Below are positions 53,003-62,272 of a DNA stretch of 64,000 nucleotides, piece after piece (position 1 is the stretch's first letter; the number at the start of each line of letters is the position of its first letter). The position numbers were made by a program, and so were the translations under genes. This stretch comes from CAZUXY01 sp964624235 (GTDB lineage Bacteria > Spirochaetota > UBA4802 > UBA5368), in contig CAZUXY010000010.1 of the NCBI GenBank assembly GCA_964624235.1, positions 20,816 through 84,815 on the forward strand, given 5' to 3'. The notes under the pieces are model-generated. The model was not told where the DNA came from. It worked only from the letters and a program-made list of their open reading frames with translations, and ran no database searches.

Positions 53003-53326
53003 ATGGAAATTGAATTCAAAGATATTGGCGAACACAAAATCGTTCAGGTAAGCGGAGAAGTTGATCTTTACAACGTGAGCGAGTTGAAAAAGGCCCTTTT
53101 CAGCATAACCGACGGAAAAAGCAAAAGCGTTATCGTTGATTTGAAAAACGTAAATTATATGGATTCATCGGGCATAGGAGCGCTCGTGGCCGGGCAGAAA
53201 AAGATGAAGGCCCACAACGGGAAATTCGCCCTCATGAACATACACGACGACGTACTTAACATCCTCAAGCTGGCTACGCTGGATAAATTTTTCAAGATTT
53301 TCGAGGGGGAGGACGAGCTCCTCTGA
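53003..53326 (+). CDS. STAS-domain anti-anti-sigma factor
   Basis: 107 residues from the ATG at 53003, with GGAGG 5 bases upstream (a GTG at 52991 is open but lacks this). The SpoIIAA/RsbV fold is shown by SGEVDLYNVSELKKAL and NYMDSSGIGALV; S55 is the expected phosphoserine. It would bind an anti-sigma kinase when unphosphorylated. The PP2C phosphatase encoded convergently next door is the obvious enzyme to dephosphorylate it. No anti-sigma kinase (RsbW) is in the window. Confidence 0.92.
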   Translation: MEIEFKDIGEHKIVQVSGEVDLYNVSELKKALFSITDGKSKSVIVDLKNVNYMDSSGIGALVAGQKKMKAHNGKFALMNIHDDVLNILKLATLDKFFKIFEGEDELL

Positions 53327-53331
53327 CATCA

Positions 53332-54942
53332 TCAGGAAACCCTTTTTAATACCAGTGTCGTCATGTCGTCGTGCGGCGACGCTTCACCTCTGAAGGTATC
53401 CACATCGGTAACGATCTTTTCTACCAGTTCTTCCGCATTCAGTTGATTGTTTGCGATCAGGAGCTTTTGCAGGCGCAGTCTCCCGTATTCCTCCTTTTCT
53501 TCATTTCTCATTTCAGACACGCCGTCGGTATAGAGAACCACTATATCACCGGGATTCAATTTGACTTTACCCTGGGAGTATTCCACATCTTCCATTATCC
53601 CAATCGGAACGCCTTCCAGTGCCGTCACCGTGCATTTGCCCAGGGTGGAACGGTAACAGAAAAGCGGCCCATGACCCGCGTTCGAGAAGGAAAGCTCATT
53701 TGTCGCCCTGTTGTAAATCATGAAGAAAAGGGTCGCGAATTTATCAATGGCAAAATCGGCGCTCAACGCATCATTGATTGATCTTACAATCGTCGCACAG
53801 TCTATCCTGCTGTTGTTCTTGATTGAATTGGTGAAAACCGTACGTATCATTACCATTACCAGTGAAGCAGGTACCCCTTTACCCGACACGTCGCTTATCA
53901 GAGCACCGACGTTTATATCGCTGATGTCTATATAATCAAAATAATCCCCCCCTACTCCTTTTGCCGCCCTGGTATAACCCTTGATCTGGACCCCCTCCTT
54001 CTCGTAATATCCCATCGGGTTCAGCCCTTCCTGGATTTCCTTCGCCAGTTCAAGCTGCTCCTGCATGATGCGTGATTCAATCTCCATTTCCTTTGCCTGC
54101 TTCAGTTTGTCGGTCATCATGTTGAATTCATTGGCGAGTACTCCGAGTTCGTCGGATGTCCCCAGTTTGATCTTGTATTCAAGGTTGCCCGTGCCGATAA
54201 TGGCCGCACCCTCGGTCAGTTTTCTGATAGGACGGATAGTCACACCCGCAAGCAGGAAAGAGCCTATCATGGACATCCCGATAAAGACCACACCGATGAT
54301 CAGGATATTCCTGGTCATACTGGCGATTTCATCACGTATAATCTTGTCGGGGAAACCCATCCTGACGGTTGCCATTCGGTTTTTGAAGACGGTATGCAGC
54401 ACCGGTTTTGAAAAATCATATATAGATCCGCCGCGTTCCATGGGGTCCTTATAGTCGAGCATCAACGGGTTTTCAGTCTGGGTGTTTTCGTTTGCCTTTC
54501 TGGTTATCTCATCATCAGGCATCAGGGTCCCGTTTTTTTCGGGTTCGAAATTCTGAATGATGCGGCCCTTCGGATCGAAGATGTATACATAACGGACGGA
54601 TTTTATCTTCTGCACGTTTTTTACCGCCGCGATAAGTGTCAGCTCGTCCTTCGCGCTGATTGCCTCCTGTGCCGTGTTGGTAAGATGCTCGATCTCTCGT
54701 TCAGCGAAACGGATTATCTCATTCCTGAGGATCTGACCTTCACGGCGAATAAAATAAAAGGTCATGATGAGCACGACAATAGAGGTGAGGGTTATGATAG
54801 CCAATGAAAACTTCAGTCTGAGACTGAACTTCACCTTGGTTGCGTGTTTTCCTGTTTTACCTTTTTTATTCTTTCCCCTGGATCCCGTTTTTGCGGGTTT
54901 CGGGGATTCATTCTTTTTTTCTTTTTCAGAGGGGGGTTCCAT
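53332..54942 (-). CDS. Membrane PP2C (SpoIIE/RsbU-type) phosphatase with HAMP
   Basis: 536 residues. A charged N-terminal tail (1-40), TM1 about 45-67, a periplasmic sensor (Cache-like) about 70-205, TM2 about 210-232, HAMP (about 233-285), a coiled linker, then the SpoIIE domain with GGDYFDYIDIS, ISDVSGKGVPASLVM and HDDMTTLV, whose aspartates bind two metals. It dephosphorylates a STAS antagonist in partner switching. It is convergent with the STAS gene, their stops 5 bases apart, and is cotranscribed with the TPR gene. Confidence 0.92.
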   Translation of the reverse strand: MEPPSEKEKKNESPKPAKTGSRGKNKKGKTGKHATKVKFSLRLKFSLAIITLTSIVVLIMTFYFIRREGQILRNEIIRFAEREIEHLTNTAQEAISAKDELTLIAAVKNVQKIKSVRYVYIFDPKGRIIQNFEPEKNGTLMPDDEITRKANENTQTENPLMLDYKDPMERGGSIYDFSKPVLHTVFKNRMATVRMGFPDKIIRDEIASMTRNILIIGVVFIGMSMIGSFLLAGVTIRPIRKLTEGAAIIGTGNLEYKIKLGTSDELGVLANEFNMMTDKLKQAKEMEIESRIMQEQLELAKEIQEGLNPMGYYEKEGVQIKGYTRAAKGVGGDYFDYIDISDINVGALISDVSGKGVPASLVMVMIRTVFTNSIKNNSRIDCATIVRSINDALSADFAIDKFATLFFMIYNRATNELSFSNAGHGPLFCYRSTLGKCTVTALEGVPIGIMEDVEYSQGKVKLNPGDIVVLYTDGVSEMRNEEKEEYGRLRLQKLLIANNQLNAEELVEKIVTDVDTFRGEASPHDDMTTLVLKRVS

Positions 54943-54944
54943 AT

Positions 54945-56891
54945 CTACCTTCCAAGCAGTACAAGTGATTTTCGTATATTATTGCGTGCCTTCTCATGGT
55001 TAGGGTCTATCAGCAGTACTTTTCTCCATTCCTGAATCGCTTTCTCAAACTGATTGTTGGTATAGAAATTGATCCCATTGTAGTAATACTTTCTGACCAG
55101 TTCTTTCTGTTTTTCCGAAAGGCCGGCCTGGGTTTCGACAGCCCCCGCTCCTCCCAACCGCATCTGGGACTGTATTTTGTTGAGGGTTATAAGCGCCCTG
55201 ACATTATTGGGATCATTCGCAACAATCCATCTGAACTGCACCAGCGCTTTCTGGATATTATCGGCGCCGCCCTGCTGATAAAACCTGATCCCGATGGCAT
55301 ACCGGTTTTCTATTTCCTGTCTTGAAACGCCTTCCGGCAGTACGACTTCGGTTCCCTTTTTCGCTTCCGCTATCAGATTGTCGATCTCAGGATATCCTGG
55401 GGAAATATCTTTTATAAGTTCGAATTTTTTAAGGGCAGGTTTGTACTTTTTTCTTGCCAGCATCTCACGGCCGTCTATAACGATGTTGCGGGCGAACTCA
55501 TCAAACCGCTTCGGGTTCATTTTAAGTTCTGTTTTCAGTGTGTACTCCAGCGCAATCCGGTTTTTGGGGAAAAGGCGCAGTATTTTGTCCCATTGTTCCC
55601 GGGATGCGATGAATTCCCCCCGCTCGTAAAGTTGCCTGCCCGAAACTATAAGCGAATTGATTATGTCGTAATAAGGCGAATCCCTGTCCACCGTTTCTTC
55701 TTCGATGTCCCTGATTGCTTCCTTGACCCGCTCGATGTAGGTCTTCGCCAGATCATTTTTCTTGTCCAGTGCGAGGGTTTTTTCAAAATAGGAGAGTGCT
55801 ACTTTATATTCCCCGTTCGCATAAGCGACCAGACCGTTCTGAAATTCACGGTCGATTCTTCTTAACCTCAGGAGCCGCTGTTCTTCCTCGTATTCTTTCC
55901 TTAATCTATCCAGGTCGGCAAGCCTGATTTTCGTGTCCTTGTAGTTAGGGATCAAAGAGAGCACGTTACGATAATCATCCTCAGCCTCATCAAACTTTTT
56001 TTCACGGACATTGGCGATACCGGATATGTAAAACTGTTCTGCCTGAACCCTCTTCAGTTCAAAGTTGCGCTTGTCTTCGAGAATATCGTCGATCTTTCTG
56101 ATGTGATTCTTTGCCTGGGAATTCTTCGAGTCCAGATCCAGTACCTGTACAAAACTGACCCGTGCCTCATTGTATTTTTCTTCCTTGAACAGGGCGATAC
56201 CTCCCGCCAGCATGCTCATTATCTTCTCATATTTCAGCCTGTTGCTGATCGCCAGCCTGGCATTTCTGATCCCCTCCAGCGCCGCAGAATCCTCGGGCAC
56301 AAGTTTAAGTACTTCTTTGTAATCCTTTATGGCTTCCCTGAATTGGCCCGCCTTCATGTTGGTCTCTGCGGCGTCCATAAGCGCAAAATATTTCTTTTTA
56401 AGCTCCTCGGTAAGGCGTTTTCTCGCTTCAACGACCAGGACCTCTTCTTCCAGTTTTTTCAGGTCTTCACGCATCAACTGCAGGCCCGCATCCTTTGGGT
56501 CGATCCTGTAGGCAATGATAAAGTTCGCCAGTGCGATGTCGAAATTCTGCCTGGTCCCCTTTATATCCTTCTCAAGAATCGCCGCCGCTTTCCGGTAGTG
56601 AAAGCGCGCCTTCTGATATGCGAGGTCCTTTCTGTGTTTTTCCTCATAAAGCAGTTCAATTTTTTTCTGTATGGTATCGTTGTCGGGCTGGATCATCAGA
56701 ATTCCCAGCCATTCCGCAAGGGCCTTACTGAATTCTCTCTGTTTAAGGTATTCACCCGCACGCCTGTCCATCTCATCGACATTCTGAGGATAAACAGGGA
56801 CTATCGCCGTAAGCACTGCCATCGTGAGCACCGTCGCGATTATCCTGTGGGGTTTTACACCTTTTTTTTGTTTAATCAATTGTATCATCAC
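54945..56891 (-). CDS. Exported TPR-repeat protein
   Basis: 648 residues. An N-terminal signal or anchor (about 18-36) is followed by many TPR units of 34 residues (GEYLKQREFSKALAEWLGIL, AGQFREAIKDYKEVLKLVPE, FEKAIQEWRKVLLIDPNHEK) with charged spacers. It probably is a periplasmic or membrane-anchored scaffold. Its stop is 2 bases from the phosphatase start, so it may present a signal or act in the same complex. Spirochaetes encode many such proteins. The function is unknown. Confidence 0.85.
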   Translation of the reverse strand: MMIQLIKQKKGVKPHRIIATVLTMAVLTAIVPVYPQNVDEMDRRAGEYLKQREFSKALAEWLGILMIQPDNDTIQKKIELLYEEKHRKDLAYQKARFHYRKAAAILEKDIKGTRQNFDIALANFIIAYRIDPKDAGLQLMREDLKKLEEEVLVVEARKRLTEELKKKYFALMDAAETNMKAGQFREAIKDYKEVLKLVPEDSAALEGIRNARLAISNRLKYEKIMSMLAGGIALFKEEKYNEARVSFVQVLDLDSKNSQAKNHIRKIDDILEDKRNFELKRVQAEQFYISGIANVREKKFDEAEDDYRNVLSLIPNYKDTKIRLADLDRLRKEYEEEQRLLRLRRIDREFQNGLVAYANGEYKVALSYFEKTLALDKKNDLAKTYIERVKEAIRDIEEETVDRDSPYYDIINSLIVSGRQLYERGEFIASREQWDKILRLFPKNRIALEYTLKTELKMNPKRFDEFARNIVIDGREMLARKKYKPALKKFELIKDISPGYPEIDNLIAEAKKGTEVVLPEGVSRQEIENRYAIGIRFYQQGGADNIQKALVQFRWIVANDPNNVRALITLNKIQSQMRLGGAGAVETQAGLSEKQKELVRKYYYNGINFYTNNQFEKAIQEWRKVLLIDPNHEKARNNIRKSLVLLGR

Positions 56892-57017
56892 ACTGTATGA
56901 AGCCGGATATCTATACCACCGCAGTTATAAACATGTACCACACGGTAAAGCGATAAACCCGATCCTTATCTATTACCCTGTCGGTATACATAATATACAG
57001 AATAATTCACCGCGGTT

Positions 57018-57461
57018 CTACCTGTCCACCGCGATAAAAGTCCTGTTCGATAAAAGCCATCCCTGGTTTTTTCTTTTTCCATCAACAAATTTGATGAAAA
57101 CGGCATCCCCCCTTATTACCCGGAATGGTTTTCCGGTTGAGCGTTTGACGACACTCCCCTCGAACGTAATCGATGTGTGTATGTAACTGTTTCCTTCATG
57201 GTCCCTCCTGGAATCCCTGGGATCGGGGTCTTCCACCGACAATACCATCATATCGGTAAAATAATAATCATGGTACATATCCCTGAAAATGGTCTCGCTT
57301 TTAGGGTAGGCCTCGGTCTGAAGGTACAGCCGATAATTAAGCTCCTGTATGGCCCTGGTCCATTTTGACATCACATACGCAGGTTCCGGGAATTTCTCTT
57401 TTTTCTTACATACGGTAAACGATAAAAGCACCAACAACGTCAGGATTATGCATTTTTTCAT
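57018..57461 (-). CDS. Small lipoprotein of unknown function
   Basis: 147 residues with a lipoprotein signal ending LSFTVC, followed by a KKK stretch. The mature protein is beta-rich with charged loops (GNSYIHTSITFEGSVVKRST, GDAVFIKFVDGKRKNQGWLL). No family recognised; the NTF2-like or Lumazine-like folds are conceivable. It follows amrA by about 200 bases and may be a separate unit. Confidence 0.7.
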   Translation of the reverse strand: MKKCIILTLLVLLSFTVCKKKEKFPEPAYVMSKWTRAIQELNYRLYLQTEAYPKSETIFRDMYHDYYFTDMMVLSVEDPDPRDSRRDHEGNSYIHTSITFEGSVVKRSTGKPFRVIRGDAVFIKFVDGKRKNQGWLLSNRTFIAVDR

Positions 57462-57658
57462 TTATTCCGCCTTTTTATGATCAGCCTGATACAGCCGTTT
57501 TATAACTGATAAAAGTACATTGGGTAATTACGTAATGGTGCATCTCAAATGCACTTATGCTCCATCCCTTATATATTTATCGATTGGCGTATCGTTTGGC
57601 TTGATGTTGAAATCGATGAATGCCGCATAAATAATTCAAAACCACGCCCGCCTGCCGT

Positions 57659-58234
57659 TCAAATCAGACCCAGGTCTTTCTCGCTGAAAACCTGTGCGGA
57701 AAACTTTTCAATTTTAGTGGCCTTGTCCCGCCACGCGTTGCCGGCAAGTCCCGCCTTGTAGCAGGTATGTTCCAGAAAGGTCTCCAGGTCCCATCCGTAT
57801 TCAGTGGCCACCTGTGGCAGTAAAAGACCGGTATTCATTCCACGTGAAATGATGAGCCCGTCCCTGCCGATTTGAATTTCAGATATATTCCTTACTGCTT
57901 CGATGGGCGAGAGCACTGATATTTCCAGGTCAATCAGTTCATATTCGCCGGGAGAGAGGGGGGGAAACCGCGGATCCCGGAAGGCTGATGATTGTGCCAT
58001 GTCAATGACAGTGTCGGGTATGTTTTTTACCCCCTGTATGTATCCGATGCATCCCCTCAGTTTTCCGCGCGTATGCAGTGTCACGAAAGCGCCGCAGTGT
58101 TCCCTGAAAACCTCTTCATTGAATTCCCGCTCCATATCAGGAACCGGCAGGGGGCGTTTATTGAGTCTGGCTTCTATAACAGACCTCGCGAGCCTGAGCA
58201 GTTTAATCTGCTGATCTCTGCTAAGTTCGACCAT
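57659..58234 (-). CDS. amrA: AmmeMemoRadiSam system protein A
   Basis: 191 residues from the ATG at 58234, which has GGAGG 5 bases upstream; an ATG six codons earlier has no such signal. AMMECR1-like domain: GAFVTLHTRGKLRGCIGYIQG and RDPRFPPLSPGE are the family core. It is one of three proteins (A, B, radical SAM) that occur together in many prokaryotes; the biochemical role is unknown. Protein B is directly upstream; the radical SAM gene is not adjacent. Confidence 0.92.
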   Translation of the reverse strand: MVELSRDQQIKLLRLARSVIEARLNKRPLPVPDMEREFNEEVFREHCGAFVTLHTRGKLRGCIGYIQGVKNIPDTVIDMAQSSAFRDPRFPPLSPGEYELIDLEISVLSPIEAVRNISEIQIGRDGLIISRGMNTGLLLPQVATEYGWDLETFLEHTCYKAGLAGNAWRDKATKIEKFSAQVFSEKDLGLI

Positions 58235-58274
58235 CAGTTCCTCCTGGGTCATTTATTTACGCCGTGGACCCGCC

Positions 58275-59096
58275 TCACATGCACATTGCCGCGGAAAGAT
58301 ACCCCACCACCTGATCTTTCCCCCCGGCCGTGTCACCCGAATTCGCGTATTTCAGTATTTCGACTTTACGGGCCCCCATGTTCCGGGAAAGGTACATTCC
58401 GGTGAATACGGGGCCTTCCCCGCAGGCCTGTGTCTCGTCGTCGCACAGCGCGCTGTAGAGCACGGGCACATCGAATTGTGCGAGTTTTTCGATGAATACC
58501 CTGTCGAGAGACCGTGCGCTGTCATAACTGTGATAATGAGAGAGGTCGGTCGATATAATGATCACTTTTTTCCTTTTATCATTCGAAAGCACCCCGGCGA
58601 TCTCAGCGGCGAGTGTCTCACATGTACCGGAGTCGGTTGTGCCGACGATGAGGGGGACCAGTGCAAAATCACCAAGAGCCACCTGGAGGAACGGAACCTG
58701 TACCTCTAGGGAATGTTCCGCATCGTGAACCTGTTTAATAAAATCAATATGCTTCAGCTTCTCGAGCGAAATGCCTAGCGGCTCATCGATGGCAACTTTC
58801 CCCAGGGGGGTTTCATAAATTCCCGAGGGAATCACCGATGCGCCTTCGAAACGCACACGGTGCGAGGGTGCCAGCACGATCGCCACTTCAACACCGGAAT
58901 CTATTAGATGTATAAATGAATACGCCGCTACCGGTCCTGAATATATATATCCCGCGTGGGGTACCACCAGTGAGACAAGTTCACCGGGAAGCTTCTTTTT
59001 TTCCGCTGATTTTAAATAGTGTTGAATATCCTTCGTCAGTTGTTGCGGGTTTGAGGGATAAAAAGAACCCGCAAATGCCGGTTTTCTATGCCACAT
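58275..59096 (-). CDS. amrB: AmmeMemoRadiSam system protein B (Memo homologue)
   Basis: 273 residues. Metal and active-site residues of MEMO-like proteins are present: VPHAGYIYSG, APSHRVRFEG, the HDAEHSLEVQVPFLQ segment, ISTDLSHYH and ACGEGPVFTG with the conserved Cys. AAGGAGG precedes the start. It sits 20 bases after coaB in one operon. A second homologue begins at 63133. The function is unknown; MEMO1 in humans binds copper or iron. Confidence 0.94.
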   Translation of the reverse strand: MWHRKPAFAGSFYPSNPQQLTKDIQHYLKSAEKKKLPGELVSLVVPHAGYIYSGPVAAYSFIHLIDSGVEVAIVLAPSHRVRFEGASVIPSGIYETPLGKVAIDEPLGISLEKLKHIDFIKQVHDAEHSLEVQVPFLQVALGDFALVPLIVGTTDSGTCETLAAEIAGVLSNDKRKKVIIISTDLSHYHSYDSARSLDRVFIEKLAQFDVPVLYSALCDDETQACGEGPVFTGMYLSRNMGARKVEILKYANSGDTAGGKDQVVGYLSAAMCM

Positions 59097-59116
59097 GGGA
59101 ACCTCCTTGGAAGGGT

Positions 59117-59797
59117 TTATTCCACCCGGGTCAGCGTATCTTTAATCATGGAAAGGATCCTGTGTGCAATTTCAGCTTTAGACCGCAGAGGAATATCTTC
59201 CCGATAACCTGCGGCAGTGAAAACAGTAATTATATTGGTATCCCCTGCAAAACCTGCCCCTTTCTTTCCAATATCGTTGAGACAGATCATGTCGAGGTTT
59301 TTTTCCTTGAGTTTCTGCAGGGCATAGGTTTCCGCATTATCTGTCTCAGCGGCGAAACCGACTACGTACATACCCGAGAGGTTCTGATTTTGCCGCCGGT
59401 GCTCGGCGACCCTTTTTAATATATCAGGGTTCTGTGTCAAGGCAACAACTAATTCACTGTGTTTCTTTTTTATCTTTTTATCAGCGCGTTCGACGGGTCG
59501 GTAATCGGCGGGCGCCGCCGCCATGATAAGTATGCAATAAGGCTCCAGCTCCGCAAGAACGGCGTCCATCAACTCTCCGGTGGACTCCACGGCTACCTGC
59601 CGGTATATCTTTTCTTTAAGCAGCGAAGCATCGACGGGACCATGGATAAACACCGTATTCGGAGTATATGCCGCAGCGGCGTCAGCCAGGGCGATTCCCA
59701 TCTTACCTGAAGAGGCGTTTGATATGAATCTTACAGGGTCTATCCATTCCCGGGTGGGCCCGCCGGTGACAATTATTTTACGGTTCTCCAATAACAT
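59117..59797 (-). CDS. coaB: Phosphopantothenate-cysteine ligase CoaB (separate gene)
   Basis: 226 residues. The ligase opens KIIVTGGPTREWIDPVRFISNASSGKMG, a signature of CoaB, with a CTP-binding loop and the lysine segment KKIKKKHSELVVALTQNPDIL. It joins cysteine to phosphopantothenate in CoA synthesis. In most bacteria it is the C-terminal half of CoaBC; here it is a separate frame overlapping coaC by about 20 bases. AGGAAGG lies 6 bases before the ATG, supporting real separate translation. Confidence 0.9.
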   Translation of the reverse strand: MLLENRKIIVTGGPTREWIDPVRFISNASSGKMGIALADAAAAYTPNTVFIHGPVDASLLKEKIYRQVAVESTGELMDAVLAELEPYCILIMAAAPADYRPVERADKKIKKKHSELVVALTQNPDILKRVAEHRRQNQNLSGMYVVGFAAETDNAETYALQKLKEKNLDMICLNDIGKKGAGFAGDTNIITVFTAAGYREDIPLRSKAEIAHRILSMIKDTLTRVE

Positions 59798-60314
59798 CAA
59801 CGGCCTTCCTGAATATCAGTTCGATCTCAGCCAGCCTGCCGTATCCACTGTCTCCGCACGCCGCCACTCCCTCGGCAGGTTCCACAATGTGGACTCCCCA
59901 CTCTTTCAGTTTGCGTATATTATCACGCACCGCCGGGTGACACCACATATTGGGATTCATCGCCGGAGCAATGAGTACAGGGCAGGCAACCGAGAGAAAG
60001 GTGGTGCTCAACAGATCGTCCGCGATACCACCCGCGAATTTACCTATAATGTTCGCTGTCGCGGGAGCTACGAGCAGCAGTGCGGCGCCTTCCTTGAGTT
60101 CAATATGCCCCATGCCCCTGGTTTCCTGTGTAAATGTGTCCGTATGTACAGGGTTTCCCGAAAGGGTCTCAAGTGTCAGCGGCGTCACCAGTCGTTCGGC
60201 ATTACGGGTGAGCACCGGAAAAACCACATATCCCGCCTTAACAAAAAGCCGGGTTAAGTCGCACGATTTGTAAGCCGCAATTGAAGCCGACACGCCGAGA
60301 ATTATTTTTTTCAT
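59778..60314 (-). CDS. coaC: Phosphopantothenoylcysteine decarboxylase CoaC (separate gene)
   Basis: 178 residues, flavoprotein fold. Key parts are LGVSASIAAYKSCDLTRLF at the N-terminus, the active-site loop PAMNPNMWCHPAV, and the segment AACGDSGYGRLAEIE with the conserved Cys. It decarboxylates the cysteine moiety to give phosphopantetheine. It overlaps mutL by 4 bases and coaB by about 20. It is a stand-alone CoaC, as in streptococci. Confidence 0.92.
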   Translation of the reverse strand: MKKIILGVSASIAAYKSCDLTRLFVKAGYVVFPVLTRNAERLVTPLTLETLSGNPVHTDTFTQETRGMGHIELKEGAALLLVAPATANIIGKFAGGIADDLLSTTFLSVACPVLIAPAMNPNMWCHPAVRDNIRKLKEWGVHIVEPAEGVAACGDSGYGRLAEIELIFRKAVDVIGEP

Positions 60315-62089
60315 GATCGTTTGAATATCCTATCCAGATCGTTCCTGCCCAGGCGGTAAAGGAAAGGCCGTCCGTGTGGACACCGCAACTCATGGGCGCC
60401 TGAGAGCGCCTGTTCCACCAGTCCGACCATATCAGAAGGGCTCAGGGAATCTCCGGTCCTTTTTGCCGAATGGCACGCGGCCTGCCTTGCGATAACCGTA
60501 CGGGTTCCCGTTACATCATACGTCTCATCGATGAGAGATTGCGCCAGATCCTCCATAAAACGTTTGACATCAACTTCACGGGCCGCCGCCGGCACCCCCC
60601 TGACTATTATAGAACTATCGGAAAAATCCTCAATGTCAAATCCAATTTGATGAAGCATGGTATAATTTTCCCTGAGAACCTGGTGCGATTCGGCGGGAAG
60701 CTCCAGTTCCTGGGGGAATATCAGCTGCTGTACGGCAACCTGTTCGTTATTGCTCATGAGTTCATCATAGATGATGCGTTCATGGACCGCGTGAAAGTCC
60801 AGGAAGATAAGGGAATCGGCGTCTTGAACAAGAATATAGTGATCGAGCACCAGCCCCAGAACCTGTTTCTTACTCCACACTGTTGCATGCCTGTACAGCA
60901 TCGCCGCATCATTGATCACCGACCGAAGGCCGGGAAGGACGGATTCGGCCGGTCCGGAATCCCCCTCCTCCCCGAGCACTCTTTCGGGGAATTCCCGCCT
61001 GACATCCATTTCATATGGAAGAACCTTCTTTTCCGCTGATACTGAATCCGGATCATTTTCCATGATCAGACTGCCGTATCGGTCACCCATGCCGTGCACC
61101 CGCTCACCCAGCGCCTTGCGACACAGGGATAGAATGAGACTTTCGATATATCTATGATCGAAGAATTTGATCTCCCGCTTCGCCGGATGTACGTTTACAT
61201 CAATAAGTTCCGGTTCCACCGTAACCAGTAAAATCGCGGCAGGGTGTTTCCCTGAAGGAAGTATCCCCTCATAAGCGCGCGAGAGCAGGTATCCCAGGTA
61301 TTTGTATTCCACGGGACGGTTGTTTACATACATGAATTGCAGGGAACGGGAGTTTTTTAAAAAATCCGGCCTGGACAGATATCCTTTAATGCCAACCCTT
61401 ATATCCTGTAAAGAATTGAATAAAAGCCCTTCCATGGTTTCACGGCCGAATATCTGCTCAATACGCTCTTCCAGGGTGTCAGCCGCGGTCAGGGTGAATA
61501 TCCTTTTACCGTCACCGGACAGTGTAAAGGCCGTATAAAAATGCACCAGGGCGGTTCTTAGAAAAACGCTCCTGATGCTTTTCATCTCGGAGGTTCTGGA
61601 CTTGAGGAATTTTTTTCTCGCGGGAGTATTGTAGAAGAGGTTCTCGACGATAAGAGTAGTGCCCCCGGGTCCGGCGTATTCAGACTGCTCCACCCTTCCC
61701 TCCCGGCAAAGAATGCGCCCACCGCTTTCTTCCTCACCGGAACGGGACAGTAGAGTGAGTTTTGATATGGCAGATATGCTTGACAGCGCCTCGCCCCGAA
61801 AACCATAGGTAAGGATACCGTGAATATCATCCAGTTCCTTTATCTTGCTGGTGGCATGCTCAGCCACCGCCAGAGGCAGTTCCCCGCGGTAAATACCGGC
61901 GCCATTATCCCGTACCAGTATTTTTTTCAGACCGCTTTCCTCCACCTCCACATCGATGACGGTAGCGCCGGCGTCTATGGAGTTTTCCATGGCCTCCTTG
62001 ACTACGGAGAACGGACCCTCAACCACCTCTCCGGCGGCGATCTGCCGTTTTACCGATTCCGGTAAAACCAGAATACGGTTCGTTCTCAT
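60311..62089 (-). CDS. mutL: DNA mismatch repair protein MutL
   Basis: 592 residues. GHKL ATPase: NSIDAGATVIDVEV, VRDNGAGIYRG, YGFRGEALSSISAI and the Walker-like ARKKFLKSRTSE. The C-terminal domain keeps the endonuclease-like signature but altered: DFHAVHERIIYDE in place of DQHAxxE, ACHSAKRTGDSL, and CPHGRPFLYRLGR. MutL couples mismatch recognition to strand removal. No mutS is in the window. It heads the operon coaC-coaB-amrB-amrA. Confidence 0.96.
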   Translation of the reverse strand: MRTNRILVLPESVKRQIAAGEVVEGPFSVVKEAMENSIDAGATVIDVEVEESGLKKILVRDNGAGIYRGELPLAVAEHATSKIKELDDIHGILTYGFRGEALSSISAISKLTLLSRSGEEESGGRILCREGRVEQSEYAGPGGTTLIVENLFYNTPARKKFLKSRTSEMKSIRSVFLRTALVHFYTAFTLSGDGKRIFTLTAADTLEERIEQIFGRETMEGLLFNSLQDIRVGIKGYLSRPDFLKNSRSLQFMYVNNRPVEYKYLGYLLSRAYEGILPSGKHPAAILLVTVEPELIDVNVHPAKREIKFFDHRYIESLILSLCRKALGERVHGMGDRYGSLIMENDPDSVSAEKKVLPYEMDVRREFPERVLGEEGDSGPAESVLPGLRSVINDAAMLYRHATVWSKKQVLGLVLDHYILVQDADSLIFLDFHAVHERIIYDELMSNNEQVAVQQLIFPQELELPAESHQVLRENYTMLHQIGFDIEDFSDSSIIVRGVPAAAREVDVKRFMEDLAQSLIDETYDVTGTRTVIARQAACHSAKRTGDSLSPSDMVGLVEQALSGAHELRCPHGRPFLYRLGRNDLDRIFKRS

Positions 62090-62272
62090 ACGCAGACACC
62101 GCGGGGTGTATTGGATTTCAAGCTGACAGGATCACGGACCGGCGGGAAGTACGGGGGAAGGAAAGTCATCATGAGGTCTTTCGCACGGTCTTCCCGTATG
62201 GTTTTCAATGATTCCGGCAAACTGAACTGCGGGTGCCCATCGGACGGTTCATACGGCATGGTCTTTTTCAGC

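Noticed and set aside
56103..56900. Plus-strand frame of 265 codons opposite the TPR gene
   Set aside because: Composition (F/L/Q/H-rich) mirrors the TPR coding strand; the TPR repeats are clearly real.
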